From: Lachnospiraceae bacterium | GTDB lineage: Bacteria > Bacillota > Clostridia > Lachnospirales > Lachnospiraceae | NCBI GenBank assembly: GCA_910574195.1 | Contig: CAJTBF010000001.1 | Coordinates: 1 to 64,000, forward strand | Direction of reading: 5' to 3' | Length of the DNA stretch: 64,000 nt | Part shown: positions 32,251 through 41,167 of the stretch, piece after piece | How positions within the stretch are numbered: position 1 is the first letter of the stretch | Layout: every line of letters starts with the position of its first letter | Position numbers and translations under genes: made by a program | The notes under the pieces: model-generated | Database searches by the model: none | What the model saw: the letters and a program-made list of their open reading frames with translations, nothing else | Told to the model about the DNA's origin: nothing

Positions 32251-33538
32251 ATGCTCCGGCGCCGATTTCAAGGAGCTGCGTCATATTCTGATACAGAATC
32301 TCTTTGTCAGGAGCCCCCATCACTACAGAAATATAGGGTTTTCCGGTACTTCCCAGATTATACAGAACAAGACAGGAACCGGCTTCGTCTGTCGTACCGG
32401 TTTTCCCGCCGATTACCTGTACTCCTGTGGGCTGTGCCGCCAGTCCGGCAGAGTAAAAATTTGTCGGAATCCACTCCACGGTACGTACACTGCCTTCCGG
32501 CGTTGTCAGAGACGCCGTATAAGATTTCATTGCAAGGATTTCCAGGAATCGTGGATCTTTGATACAGGCGTTACAGATCAGATACAGATCGTATGCCGTC
32601 GTATAGTGGTTTTCATCCTGCAATCCATGTGGATTTGTAAAATGTGTCTGTGTCGCGCCCAGAGCATAAGCCTCCTGATTCATCAACTCTACAAAACTTT
32701 CCACACTTCCGCTCAAATGCTCCGCAATGACATTGGCGTTGTCATTTCCGGAATATAGTATCAATCCGCAAAGAAGATCGTACAGAGAAAGCTGCTCGCC
32801 GGCATTTAAACCACAGAGCTGCGCTTCGGGATCTAAAAAGGCCACGGCCGTCTCGCTTACGGTTACCAGATCTTCCAGATTTCCATGCTTTAGAGTGACG
32901 TAGGCCGTGAGTAATTTGGTGGTGCTTGCCGGATACAGCCGGTCATGAATCCGGTCCGCATACAGGGTCTGCTTCTGCTCCACATCAAACAAACCGGCGG
33001 CATGGAGCCGTGTGTCTCCAACAAACCCTTCCAGAGGTTTCTCGGAAACGGCAACACATAAATCCTGTGCAAACCAGGTGTCCTGGTAGATCTTTTGATT
33101 ATAATGCTGCGATTCATAGGCGGACGCATACAAAGGCTGCGGTGCGTGAAGATACTGCGTTAACTGTACATATCCAATCCCTGCCGCACCGATGAGCAGT
33201 ACAAGAGATACAATTGCTGCAAGAAAGCATCCGTTTTTTCGCCTGCGTCTGCCAGAAGAAGGACGCTTTTTCCTGTGGTATCCCCTTCTGCTGCTTTCCG
33301 GACGGCTCCGGTCTTCCAGAGCATTCCTTTTGCGGTTCGTTGGTTTTCGCGTGGAAACCGCAGCCGGCCTGGACTGACTTTTTCGCCTTCTGTCCGGACC
33401 TCTCGTCCCCTCATATGTCCGGGAGTTTCTTTTCGGGTCATATCTGTCATTCCGGCTTTCCCCGGTATGGGATACACTCTGTTGCCTCTCTCTCGAGAAA
33501 GCAATCGTATTTTTCTTTTTTTCCTGTTGTTCCGTCAT
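32249..33538 (-). CDS. D-alanyl-D-alanine carboxypeptidase (peptidase S11, PBP5-like)
   Basis: A 429-residue penicillin-binding protein trimming the terminal D-Ala from peptidoglycan stem peptides. It has a long, highly basic cytoplasmic N-terminus (about 1-100), one membrane anchor (about 103-125, FLAAIVSLVLLIGAAGIGYV), then the catalytic domain with SxxK (PASTTKLL), SxN (YSGNDNANV) and KTG (GGKTGTTDEAG). The N-terminal anchor replaces the C-terminal amphipathic anchor of classic DacA. It lies 12 bases downstream of mgsA at the end of the rod-shape cluster, so it may be co-expressed with PBP2, RodA and the Mre proteins. Confidence 0.93.
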   Translation of the reverse strand: MTEQQEKKKNTIAFSRERQQSVSHTGESRNDRYDPKRNSRTYEGTRGPDRRRKSQSRPAAVSTRKPTNRKRNALEDRSRPESSRRGYHRKKRPSSGRRRRKNGCFLAAIVSLVLLIGAAGIGYVQLTQYLHAPQPLYASAYESQHYNQKIYQDTWFAQDLCVAVSEKPLEGFVGDTRLHAAGLFDVEQKQTLYADRIHDRLYPASTTKLLTAYVTLKHGNLEDLVTVSETAVAFLDPEAQLCGLNAGEQLSLYDLLCGLILYSGNDNANVIAEHLSGSVESFVELMNQEAYALGATQTHFTNPHGLQDENHYTTAYDLYLICNACIKDPRFLEILAMKSYTASLTTPEGSVRTVEWIPTNFYSAGLAAQPTGVQVIGGKTGTTDEAGSCLVLYNLGSTGKPYISVVMGAPDKEILYQNMTQLLEIGAGA

Positions 33539-33550
33539 ACCGCCACTTCC

Positions 33551-33946
33551 CTATTTGTACATTTCCCGCCAATCCAGATCTCCGCGATCCAAAGCCATAA
33601 TCAGTGCTTCGGCTGTGGCGATATTGGTTGCAATCGGGATGTTGTATTCGTCGCATAATCGTACGATGTCATTTACATCCGGTTCATGTGTCCTGGGACT
33701 TAACGGATCCCGGAAGAAAATCATCAGATCCATGTCATTATGTTCAATCTGTGCGCCAAGCATCTGTTTTCCGCCAAGATGTCCTGCCAGATATTTATGG
33801 ATATTGAGATTCGTCACGCTTTCCACGAGCATCCCCGTGGTTTCTGTGGCAAAGAGACTGTGCTTATTTAAAATGCCCCGGTAAGCGATGCAGAAATTCT
33901 GCATCAGTTTCTTTTTTGCGTCATGTGCAACCAGTCCGATATTCAT
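33551..33946 (-). CDS. mgsA: Methylglyoxal synthase
   Basis: A 131-residue enzyme turning dihydroxyacetone phosphate into methylglyoxal. The N-terminus MNIGLVAHDAKKKLMQNF and the FFRDPLSPRTHEPDV motif with the catalytic Asp are diagnostic, as is IPIATNIATAEALI. Start behind GGAGAGG, 15 bases after rodA. The neighbourhood with rodA and min genes is recurrent in Clostridia; no metabolic link to cell shape is known. Confidence 0.96.
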   Translation of the reverse strand: MNIGLVAHDAKKKLMQNFCIAYRGILNKHSLFATETTGMLVESVTNLNIHKYLAGHLGGKQMLGAQIEHNDMDLMIFFRDPLSPRTHEPDVNDIVRLCDEYNIPIATNIATAEALIMALDRGDLDWREMYK

Positions 33947-33961
33947 TGTCTGCCCTCTCCT

Positions 33962-35101
33962 CTATTGATATTTATTTGGCTGAAGTCCTACATTCAATAC
34001 AAATCCGATCCCCATATAGAAACAGACGACGGAGGTCAGTCCGTAGCTGATGAAGGGAAGGGAGATTCCCGTATTCGGAAACAACATGGTCGCCACACTG
34101 ATATTGATAAAACTCTGGAATCCAATCAGTGCGGCCACACCGGTACAGATGATACGCCCTCCGGTGTCTTTGGCCTTCATGCCAATTACGATACAATGGA
34201 TCACTATTAATAATAACAAAATAATAATCACACAACAACCCACAAATCCCAATTCTTCTCCAATAATTGCAAAAATAAAATCTGTCTGCGGTTCAGAAAT
34301 AAAATTTCCGTTCTTGACGGATGTGGTAGCCGTACTGTTATATCCTTTTCCCTGTAATTGTCCGGAACCAATGGCCATAATGGAATTTAATTGCTGGTAA
34401 GCTTCCTCTGATTCGTATTTTTCCGGTTCCAGCCAGGCAAGAATCCGATTCTGTTGATACTGATGGATCAATTTTTGATCCGGCTGTATGACGAGAAAAA
34501 ACAACACGGCAGCCGCCGGAATACAGATCACGGCCATAGTGCCGATAAATTTATAGCTGAGCCCGGCGATATACATCAGGGCGCAAAACAGCATAGAAAT
34601 ACAGATGGTATTCGAAAGATTGGGCTGTTTGTAAATCAACACAAGAGAAGGCAGCAAAAGTACAACGGACCAAAGAATGGTTTTTCTTTTATTCACGACG
34701 CGCTCCCGGTCCATCAGAAACTTTGCATAAAACAGGATGGTGATGATTTTTGTCAGATCAGAAGGCTGAAACTGAACGAAACCAAGATTCAGCCAGCGGG
34801 TAGCGCCGTTGGTATTTACCCCGAACAACAGAACGGAAATCAACAGTCCAATGTTGACCAGATACAGGATCCAATACCATCCCAACACCCACTCATAATC
34901 GATCAGAGAAATCACCGCCATGGCGATCACGCCAAGAATCACGCCGAGCAGCTGCCGGTTCTGTGAGGAAGCCTGCGCGCTGCCGACGACAAATACACCG
35001 ATGATGGAAATGGCAAGTACCAGTATCACCAGGCTGAATTTGTAATCTCTGATATGATATCGTTGTCTGATATTTTGAAAAAAGCGCTTTAAATAGTTCA
35101 A
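33962..35101 (-). CDS. rodA: SEDS-family peptidoglycan polymerase RodA/FtsW
   Basis: A 379-residue polytopic membrane glycosyltransferase (about 10 segments). SEDS motifs: NGATRWLNLGFVQFQPSDLTKI and, in the C-terminal half, QTDFIFAIIGEELGFVGC and LPFISYGLTS. The start is TTG at 35101 with AGGAG seven bases upstream; it overlaps the minE stop as TTGA. RodA works with PBP2 (mrdA, three genes upstream) and MreBCD in lateral wall growth. RodA is preferred over FtsW because of this neighbourhood. Confidence 0.93.
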   Translation of the reverse strand: MNYLKRFFQNIRQRYHIRDYKFSLVILVLAISIIGVFVVGSAQASSQNRQLLGVILGVIAMAVISLIDYEWVLGWYWILYLVNIGLLISVLLFGVNTNGATRWLNLGFVQFQPSDLTKIITILFYAKFLMDRERVVNKRKTILWSVVLLLPSLVLIYKQPNLSNTICISMLFCALMYIAGLSYKFIGTMAVICIPAAAVLFFLVIQPDQKLIHQYQQNRILAWLEPEKYESEEAYQQLNSIMAIGSGQLQGKGYNSTATTSVKNGNFISEPQTDFIFAIIGEELGFVGCCVIIILLLLIVIHCIVIGMKAKDTGGRIICTGVAALIGFQSFINISVATMLFPNTGISLPFISYGLTSVVCFYMGIGFVLNVGLQPNKYQ

Positions 35102-35307
35102 TAGTTCTCTCCTGTGTATTTTATATGTATGTCTGAACGTGTAATCTTTAGTTGAAAGTTTTCCGGTCTGATCTCAATATATTTCGCAATGGTATGATAC
35201 ATATCACGGGACAACTTTTCCGCCATGTCCGGAGTACATTTCATACGGTCTGCCATCAGAAGATGGTGCAGCCGGTCTTTCGCAATATGGACAGATGGTG
35301 CACTCAT
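35098..35307 (-). CDS. minE: Division-site topological factor MinE
   Basis: A 69-residue protein. A cryptic N-terminal MinD-binding stretch is followed by the dimerisation part (AKDRLHHLLMADRMKCTPDMAEKLSRDMYHTIAKYIEI). It is shorter than E. coli MinE (88 residues), mainly in the N-terminal membrane-targeting helix. minCDE here is in the order C, D, E, overlapping rodA by 4 bases. Presence of MinE implies an oscillating Min system rather than DivIVA-anchored MinJ. Confidence 0.88.
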   Translation of the reverse strand: MSAPSVHIAKDRLHHLLMADRMKCTPDMAEKLSRDMYHTIAKYIEIRPENFQLKITRSDIHIKYTGENY

Positions 35308-35319
35308 AAACAGGCCCCC

Positions 35320-36111
35320 TTAGTTTTTTCCAAATAGCCGGCGAACACGGGAAAAGAAACTGTCCGAATGACTGAAATCCGGAATCGGGATCTCTTCTCC
35401 GAGAATCCGACGGCAGATATGATCATAGGCATGTCCGGATAAACTGTCGGTGCCGACGATCGGTTCTCCCTGATTCGTTGCGATCACCACCTGTTCGTCA
35501 TCCGGAATCACTCCAAGGAGCGGGATGGCCAGGATTTCCGTCACGTCTTCTACGGTCATCATATCCCCTTTCTGTACCATTTCGATTCGGAGGCGATTGA
35601 TGATCAGGGAATTTTTCTTGATTCCCTTCGTTTCCAGCAGACCGATAATCCGGTCTGCATCCCGGATTGCGGAAACTTCCGGCGTGGTGACAATGATTGC
35701 CCGTTCTGCTCCGGCGACGGCATTTTCAAATCCCTGCTCGATTCCGGCCGGACAATCCAACAGAATATAATCAAACTCGGTTTCCAGCTCCGAAATCAAT
35801 TTCTGCATCTGTCCGGGAGAAACAGCCGACTTGTCCCTCGTCTGGGCGGACGGAAGCAGATAGAGTTCCGCAAAACGTTTGTCACGGATCAGCGCCTGCC
35901 GGAGCCTGCAATTTCCTTCAATGACGTCCACCAGATTGTATACAATCTTATTTTCCAGTCCCATCACAACATCCAGGTTTCTTAGCCCCAGATCTGTATC
36001 AATCACAATGACTTTTTTTCCCGCCTGCGCCAGTCCGATTCCGATATTTGCTGTCGTGGTCGTCTTTCCAACCCCGCCTTTTCCCGATGTAATGACGATT
36101 ACTTCTCCCAT
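35320..36111 (-). CDS. minD: Septum-site determining ATPase MinD
   Basis: A 263-residue ParA/MinD-type ATPase. Deviant Walker A SGKGGVGKTTTTANIG at residues 9-24, IDTDLGLRNLDVVMGLE, YILLDCPAGIEQGF and a C-terminal amphipathic membrane-targeting helix (FFSRVRRLFGKN). It recruits MinC to the membrane and is displaced by MinE. Lies 12 bases before minE. Confidence 0.97.
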   Translation of the reverse strand: MGEVIVITSGKGGVGKTTTTANIGIGLAQAGKKVIVIDTDLGLRNLDVVMGLENKIVYNLVDVIEGNCRLRQALIRDKRFAELYLLPSAQTRDKSAVSPGQMQKLISELETEFDYILLDCPAGIEQGFENAVAGAERAIIVTTPEVSAIRDADRIIGLLETKGIKKNSLIINRLRIEMVQKGDMMTVEDVTEILAIPLLGVIPDDEQVVIATNQGEPIVGTDSLSGHAYDHICRRILGEEIPIPDFSHSDSFFSRVRRLFGKN

Positions 36112-36146
36112 TCTTGCTGTCCTCCTGCACCTTTCTGTTCATTCGA

Positions 36147-36791
36147 TTAATCTACAAGTGGATCCAGATAAATCCGGGTACCGTCGATGACCGCGATCTT
36201 AGGGCCATGAATGTGTTGGTTTTCCTGGTAAATTGTCTGCCGTCTGGCTTCCACATCTCCGATGCGCAGAGATTTCGGATTCATAGACAGTGCGACAATA
36301 TACGCATTTTGATCCCCGGCGGCGCCGGCATGTGCGCTGCCGCGCAGACTGCCGACAATGACGATATTCCCTTTTGCAATGACCTTCGCCCCAAGTTCCA
36401 CATCCCCCAGGATGACGATACTTGTATCGGATTCGATCACCTGTTTTTTTCCCAGCGTTCCTCTGTAGAACTGTCCTTCGTTCTGCTGTACATGGGACAA
36501 TGTCCGCTCCACAATGCTTTTGTAGGATAATTCGTGTTCCTGATCGTTGTCGATGACGCATACGATGTCAATTCCTGTGCTTTCAGAAATCAGATACAAT
36601 GCACGTTGTTCTTCCGTATAGCTCAGTCTGCGGCCAAAAAAGGACACTGCCATTTGTGCACCCTGAAAAAAACGTGCGGAATTTTGGAACCTTTCCTGCA
36701 TATGTTCCAGAAGCGTCTCAAAATCCACATCCGGATCCATATGGATTTCCATTCCATATCTGCAGCTCTTAATTGTCACAAGTTTGTCCAT
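36147..36791 (-). CDS. minC: Septum-site determining protein MinC
   Basis: A 214-residue FtsZ inhibitor. ATG 36791 is preferred because it begins the conserved N-domain (MDKLVTIKSCRYGMEIHMD); an upstream ATG adds 14 residues without a clear ribosome site. The C-terminal right-handed beta-helix contains RGTLGKKQVIESDTSIVILGDVELGAKVIAKGN and GSLRGSAHAGAAGDQNAYIVALSMNPKSLRIGD. Lies 35 bases before minD. Confidence 0.94.
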   Translation of the reverse strand: MDKLVTIKSCRYGMEIHMDPDVDFETLLEHMQERFQNSARFFQGAQMAVSFFGRRLSYTEEQRALYLISESTGIDIVCVIDNDQEHELSYKSIVERTLSHVQQNEGQFYRGTLGKKQVIESDTSIVILGDVELGAKVIAKGNIVIVGSLRGSAHAGAAGDQNAYIVALSMNPKSLRIGDVEARRQTIYQENQHIHGPKIAVIDGTRIYLDPLVD

Positions 36792-36859
36792 TTTCTCACA
36801 TCTTTCTTCTGCTCCCGAATGGATCGGCGCCAAAAACTTCTGACAATGTTTGTCGCCGA

Positions 36860-39733
36860 TTAATCAGAAATCGCTGCGCCAAGTTTGGCGGCCCGTCCGG
36901 TAATCAATTCATCCATATCTGTCAGTTGATATTTTGCCTGCACGATGTCCCTGCCGATTTCCGCCGTATAAGCGGAGGTATATCCGTTGGCAATTCGCAC
37001 GGCGATGGCAATCTCCGGCGATTCTGCGGGTGCAAACCCAACGAATACCGCGTGGTCCGGATGAATCGCACTTTGCTGTGCCGTTCCCGTTTTTCCGGCC
37101 ATCTCAATTCCCAGGCCGGAAAACGCCGGAGTACTCTGGATCATGGCAATCATTCCGTCATGAACCAGATCCCATGTTTTATTCGAAACATTGTCCATTG
37201 TGTTGGTTACCACCGGATCATAATGCCGGATGATCTTTCCATTGGCATCTGTTGTCTTGCTTAGAAGCGTCAGTTTGTATACAGTTCCCCGGTTTGCAAC
37301 CGTAGATACATAGCGGTTTAACTGGCTGACCGTGTAGTTGTTGGTTCCCTGTCCGATGGCGGTGGGGACGGAATAACTGTCGGAAATCTGTGGTTCCGTT
37401 TCCGGAATCTCAATTCCCGTGGTCTCTCCCAGGCCGAACTCCTCCGCATATTTGCGCAGGGCGGCGATCCCTCTGTCGCTGTCATAGGTACCGGATTGAT
37501 CCAGTCCGAACCGATAACCGATATCGTAGAAAAACACATTACAGGAATGGTTCAGCGCGCCGGTGACTTCCAGCGCACCATGTCCGTAAGGATAACTCCA
37601 ACAACGAGGGCTGGGAGTTACGGCGGTAAATTCTCCGCCGCAGGAAATATAAGTGTCTTCTTCAATGACGCCTTCCGTCAGGGCTGCCACAGACGTCAGC
37701 ATCTTATAAGTGGATCCCGGCGCGGTGGTTTCCTGCGTCGCGTTGTTGTAAAACGGACGCGACAGACCGGTTACAAGCTGGTTATAGTAGGAAGAATCCA
37801 TGGTATTTGCCAGCCGATTGTTGTCATAGCCGGGGTAGGATACGCACGCCAGTACTTCTCCTGTATTGGGATCGCTTACCACCGCGGAACCGGTACAGGG
37901 TTCCAGGGCAAGCTGGCCCGGTGTGATTTCCAGTGATTCGATTTTACTGTACAGCCATGCGTAGGAATCCACAGTGCCGCCGCGCAGACCGTTGTATAAG
38001 CCTTCGTCCATGGGAAGGGCGCCCTGTTCATATACAATGGCACAAATCTGCGCACCGCTGATACTCCCTGATTTTATAAGATATTTGTAGAGAAGTTTGT
38101 CGAAATTCAGGTCCGAACGCAAATATTCTTCTACATAGGTTATCATGGCCTGGTATACTTCCGCCGCATCGGAATACCGTTCCGATGACATGTATTCTTC
38201 CAGGCGGGATGTATCGATCCAGTTTTTGGAAATGGCATAATTCAAATACTGATTCAGACTGATGGTTTCATCTTTGGTCCATGCCTGGTAGGTCGGATCG
38301 GTCGTATCAATGGCGTCACTGACCAGAATCCCGGCCGTATTCATCAGGACATCGGAAGAAACATAATCCAGGTACGCCTGCATCTCGGCAGGCAGGTTCT
38401 GGTAAGGAGTTCCGGATGCCATTTCTCCGAGGATCTCCGCCAGCGCGGTTTCTTTGCGCCCTTCAAATACGGCATACACTTCTTTTTCTGTCTGTCCGGC
38501 ATTCTCCGCCCCAAAATGCTGTTCGTCGATAATCTCATTGGCAATGAACGCGTGATAGGCATCGTCCACCGGAATGATGATCTCAATGGAATCGGAGGTG
38601 GTGCTTGGATCGTAATTCATGACATTGCGCAGTTTTGCAAGAACGATTCCTGCAATCTTCTCTTCGATGATCCGATAGGCCTGGATCTGCAGATCTTTGT
38701 CCAATGTCAGGTATACGTCGTTCCCGGCTCCCGGTTCCGTATAACTGACCTGTTCGGTTACTTTGCCTACGCTGTCTACATAAAAAACCCTTCGGCCTTT
38801 GGAACCCTGCAAAGTATCGTCCATGGTCTGTTCCATTCCGGCTTTTCCGACAATGTCAGACAGAGAATACTGCTCCTTCTGATCCTCATCCAGCGCATCG
38901 TATTCTTCCTGTGAGATCTTTCCGGTATATCCGATGATGGATGCAAAATATTTACTGTCGGTATAGCGGCGGAGAGATTGTTCTTCCACCTCAACACCTT
39001 CCAGCTTGTCCAGATTTTCCATGATGGCGGCGCGGGTTTCCTCACTGACATCGGAGGCAAGCACTGTGGGAATAAATTTTTGAAAACTATTCAGATTGAT
39101 GGCATAACGCAGATTGACCATTTTCAGAATATAACTGCGGTCCAGACTCTTATCATCCAGGTCATAGCCATAAATCTCATTTGTACACAGATAATGGATC
39201 AACTCTTCTGCCGTTGCGTTTTTTTGCCTGGATTCCAGTTCGTCAATTGTTTTCAGACCGTATACATCCGCGACAAAACGTAGACGCAGTGTTTCGTTTG
39301 TCTGAGAAAACTGATAATTTCCGGCAGAATCCAGTACGATCCCGAAATTGTTGATCACATGGTCTCCATGTGATTCTACGATCTGAATTACCTGATCCAG
39401 AATCTGATTCAGAATGTTACTTTTCTCTCTGCCCTCCGGGATGTTATCCTCAAAGGTCACCGAGTATGCCAGCTCATTATACGCCAGCAGATTCCCGTTT
39501 CGATCGTAAATTTTGCCGCGGGCTCCCTGAATATCCCGGACTTTTCGAATCTGCAGTTTATAATTTTCCATATAATATTCGCCTCTTACAATCTGCAGAT
39601 AAAACAGCCGATTGATCAGAATTGCGAACAAAATACAAAATAAAAGGATCAGAATGACCAGTCGTGATGACAAAATCCGGCGGCCGCTTTTTTTGATACG
39701 TGTCAAAATCCTGTTAAACAAATTTACTTGCAC
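36860..39733 (-). CDS. mrdA: Penicillin-binding protein 2 (elongasome transpeptidase)
   Basis: A 957-residue class B PBP. N-terminal membrane anchor (about 22-45), a pedestal domain (MENYKLQIRKVRDIQGARGKIYDRNGNLLAYNE) and a transpeptidase domain with SxxK (APGSTYKMLTS), SxN (NHSCNVF) and KTG (AGKTGTAQQSAIHPDH). It is much longer than E. coli PBP2 (633) because of large insertions between pedestal and catalytic domain (about 370-580). The annotated GTG 39733 overlaps both mreD and the AAAGGA ribosome site; a TTG at 39721 is an alternative. Partner of RodA and MreBCD. Confidence 0.93.
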   Translation of the reverse strand: MQVNLFNRILTRIKKSGRRILSSRLVILILLFCILFAILINRLFYLQIVRGEYYMENYKLQIRKVRDIQGARGKIYDRNGNLLAYNELAYSVTFEDNIPEGREKSNILNQILDQVIQIVESHGDHVINNFGIVLDSAGNYQFSQTNETLRLRFVADVYGLKTIDELESRQKNATAEELIHYLCTNEIYGYDLDDKSLDRSYILKMVNLRYAINLNSFQKFIPTVLASDVSEETRAAIMENLDKLEGVEVEEQSLRRYTDSKYFASIIGYTGKISQEEYDALDEDQKEQYSLSDIVGKAGMEQTMDDTLQGSKGRRVFYVDSVGKVTEQVSYTEPGAGNDVYLTLDKDLQIQAYRIIEEKIAGIVLAKLRNVMNYDPSTTSDSIEIIIPVDDAYHAFIANEIIDEQHFGAENAGQTEKEVYAVFEGRKETALAEILGEMASGTPYQNLPAEMQAYLDYVSSDVLMNTAGILVSDAIDTTDPTYQAWTKDETISLNQYLNYAISKNWIDTSRLEEYMSSERYSDAAEVYQAMITYVEEYLRSDLNFDKLLYKYLIKSGSISGAQICAIVYEQGALPMDEGLYNGLRGGTVDSYAWLYSKIESLEITPGQLALEPCTGSAVVSDPNTGEVLACVSYPGYDNNRLANTMDSSYYNQLVTGLSRPFYNNATQETTAPGSTYKMLTSVAALTEGVIEEDTYISCGGEFTAVTPSPRCWSYPYGHGALEVTGALNHSCNVFFYDIGYRFGLDQSGTYDSDRGIAALRKYAEEFGLGETTGIEIPETEPQISDSYSVPTAIGQGTNNYTVSQLNRYVSTVANRGTVYKLTLLSKTTDANGKIIRHYDPVVTNTMDNVSNKTWDLVHDGMIAMIQSTPAFSGLGIEMAGKTGTAQQSAIHPDHAVFVGFAPAESPEIAIAVRIANGYTSAYTAEIGRDIVQAKYQLTDMDELITGRAAKLGAAISD

Positions 39734-40247
39734 TCCTTTTTTCTTCTGCTTCCAACCTGTGATTGATAAAAAGTATCAACGGATACAGCCCTAATGTCAC
39801 CACTATAGTATATATGAGCTCCGGTATGATAATATGACTCAGATAATGCAGAAAATGAAACTCGCTGCGAAGCATGAACAGAAAGAAATAAATGATCAAA
39901 CCGTAAGAAAGCTCGCTGCCTGCAATCAAGACAAGCGGAAGTTTGATATCCTCATCATAATACATCTGATGAAACAACCCGTTGAAGTATCCTATAAGCA
40001 GATAAATCAACGCGTAGAATCCCAAAAGTTCTCCAAATTGAATATCTACCAGAAGTCCTGAAAAAAAACCTACCAGCATTCCGTCCTTTGCTCCCCGCAT
40101 AAAGCCATAAGAGGCGGTAATAATCAAAAGGAGATTCGGTTTTACAGATGCAAGCGTCAGATAGGGAAACAGGGTACACTGCAGCAGATAACAAAGGATT
40201 GTTATGGCGGCAGTGATCAAAAATCTTCTGGTTTTGATTCTTCTCAT
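39714..40247 (-). CDS. mreD: Rod shape-determining protein MreD
   Basis: A 177-residue integral membrane protein with about five hydrophobic segments (ITILCYLLQCTLF, NLLLIITASYGFMRGAKDGMLVGFFSGLLVDI, LIYLLIGYFNGLF). MreD is poorly conserved in sequence; identification rests on length, topology and position after mreC and before mrdA. ATG 40247 follows AAAGGAAG. Overlaps mrdA by 20 bases. Confidence 0.9.
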   Translation of the reverse strand: MRRIKTRRFLITAAITILCYLLQCTLFPYLTLASVKPNLLLIITASYGFMRGAKDGMLVGFFSGLLVDIQFGELLGFYALIYLLIGYFNGLFHQMYYDEDIKLPLVLIAGSELSYGLIIYFFLFMLRSEFHFLHYLSHIIIPELIYTIVVTLGLYPLILFINHRLEAEEKRSASKFV

Positions 40248-40290
40248 AGCATTCTTCCTTTCCGTAACGTAAAAGGGACGATGGTTTTGA

Positions 40291-41166
40291 TTATTCCTGC
40301 GCAGGCTCTTCCGTGCCGGTCATCTGTGCTTTTGTTTTTGTAATAATAAGCACTTCCTGCAGATTTTTAAAATTTACAACCGGTGTAATATAGCCGGAAC
40401 GTGTCAGATTATTGGAATCTACCTGTACCTCGCTCACATATCCGATCAGAATTCCCTGTACATATTTATCACTGATATGAGAGGTTACAATCTGCTCTCC
40501 CACATCCACCGGGTTGTCATTGTTTTCCATCTGCTCAAAACGAAGCCGTCCTTCATTGATCAGGGAAAGATCCCCCCGTACAATGCATTTATCGGATGTG
40601 GAGAGTACCATGCCGCTGACATTACTGGAATCATCAATGATGGAGCGGACGGTGGACCAGGTTGGGCCGGTCTTTGTTACAATTCCGACCAGGCCGTTTC
40701 CTGCAATAACATTCATATCCACTTCGATTCCCTGGAGACTTCCTTTATCAATAGTAAACGTACTGAACCAGTTTCCCGAATCTTTCCCGATTACGTGGGC
40801 GCCGACCTTTTCATATTCCGCATAATTCTGATCAAGCTTGTAAAGTTCTTTCAGGCGTTCCAGTTCATATTTTTCTTCCTGTAAAGTATTATTTTGCATC
40901 AACAGTTCATCAATCTGTTCCTGCAGCTTTTTATTTTCGGCATGTGCCTGCTTCAATGTACCAAAATTCTCACTGACATCCACCAGAAATGCACCGAGCT
41001 GATTGATTCCCTGCTGCATGGGAATGACCGTAACGTTTGCGGCAACTTTAAAAGGGCCGCCGGTTTTTTCGTAAAATACGGATAAAACCATCAGCATGAT
41101 GCAGAGCGCAGACAGCGCGATAAAGAGATATTTATTCAAATTCGATGTCTGTTTCTTTTTTTTCAT
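40291..41166 (-). CDS. mreC: Rod shape-determining protein MreC
   Basis: A 291-residue protein with one N-terminal membrane segment (about 12-30), a coiled coil (about 70-115, HAENKKLQEQIDELLMQNNTLQEEKYELERLKEL) and two beta-barrel domains (KDSGNWFSTFTIDKGSLQGIEVDMNVIAGNGLVGIV). It scaffolds PBP2 activation outside the membrane. The start is 1 base after mreB. Confidence 0.94.
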   Translation of the reverse strand: MKKKKQTSNLNKYLFIALSALCIMLMVLSVFYEKTGGPFKVAANVTVIPMQQGINQLGAFLVDVSENFGTLKQAHAENKKLQEQIDELLMQNNTLQEEKYELERLKELYKLDQNYAEYEKVGAHVIGKDSGNWFSTFTIDKGSLQGIEVDMNVIAGNGLVGIVTKTGPTWSTVRSIIDDSSNVSGMVLSTSDKCIVRGDLSLINEGRLRFEQMENNDNPVDVGEQIVTSHISDKYVQGILIGYVSEVQVDSNNLTRSGYITPVVNFKNLQEVLIITKTKAQMTGTEEPAQE

Positions 41167-41167
41167 C

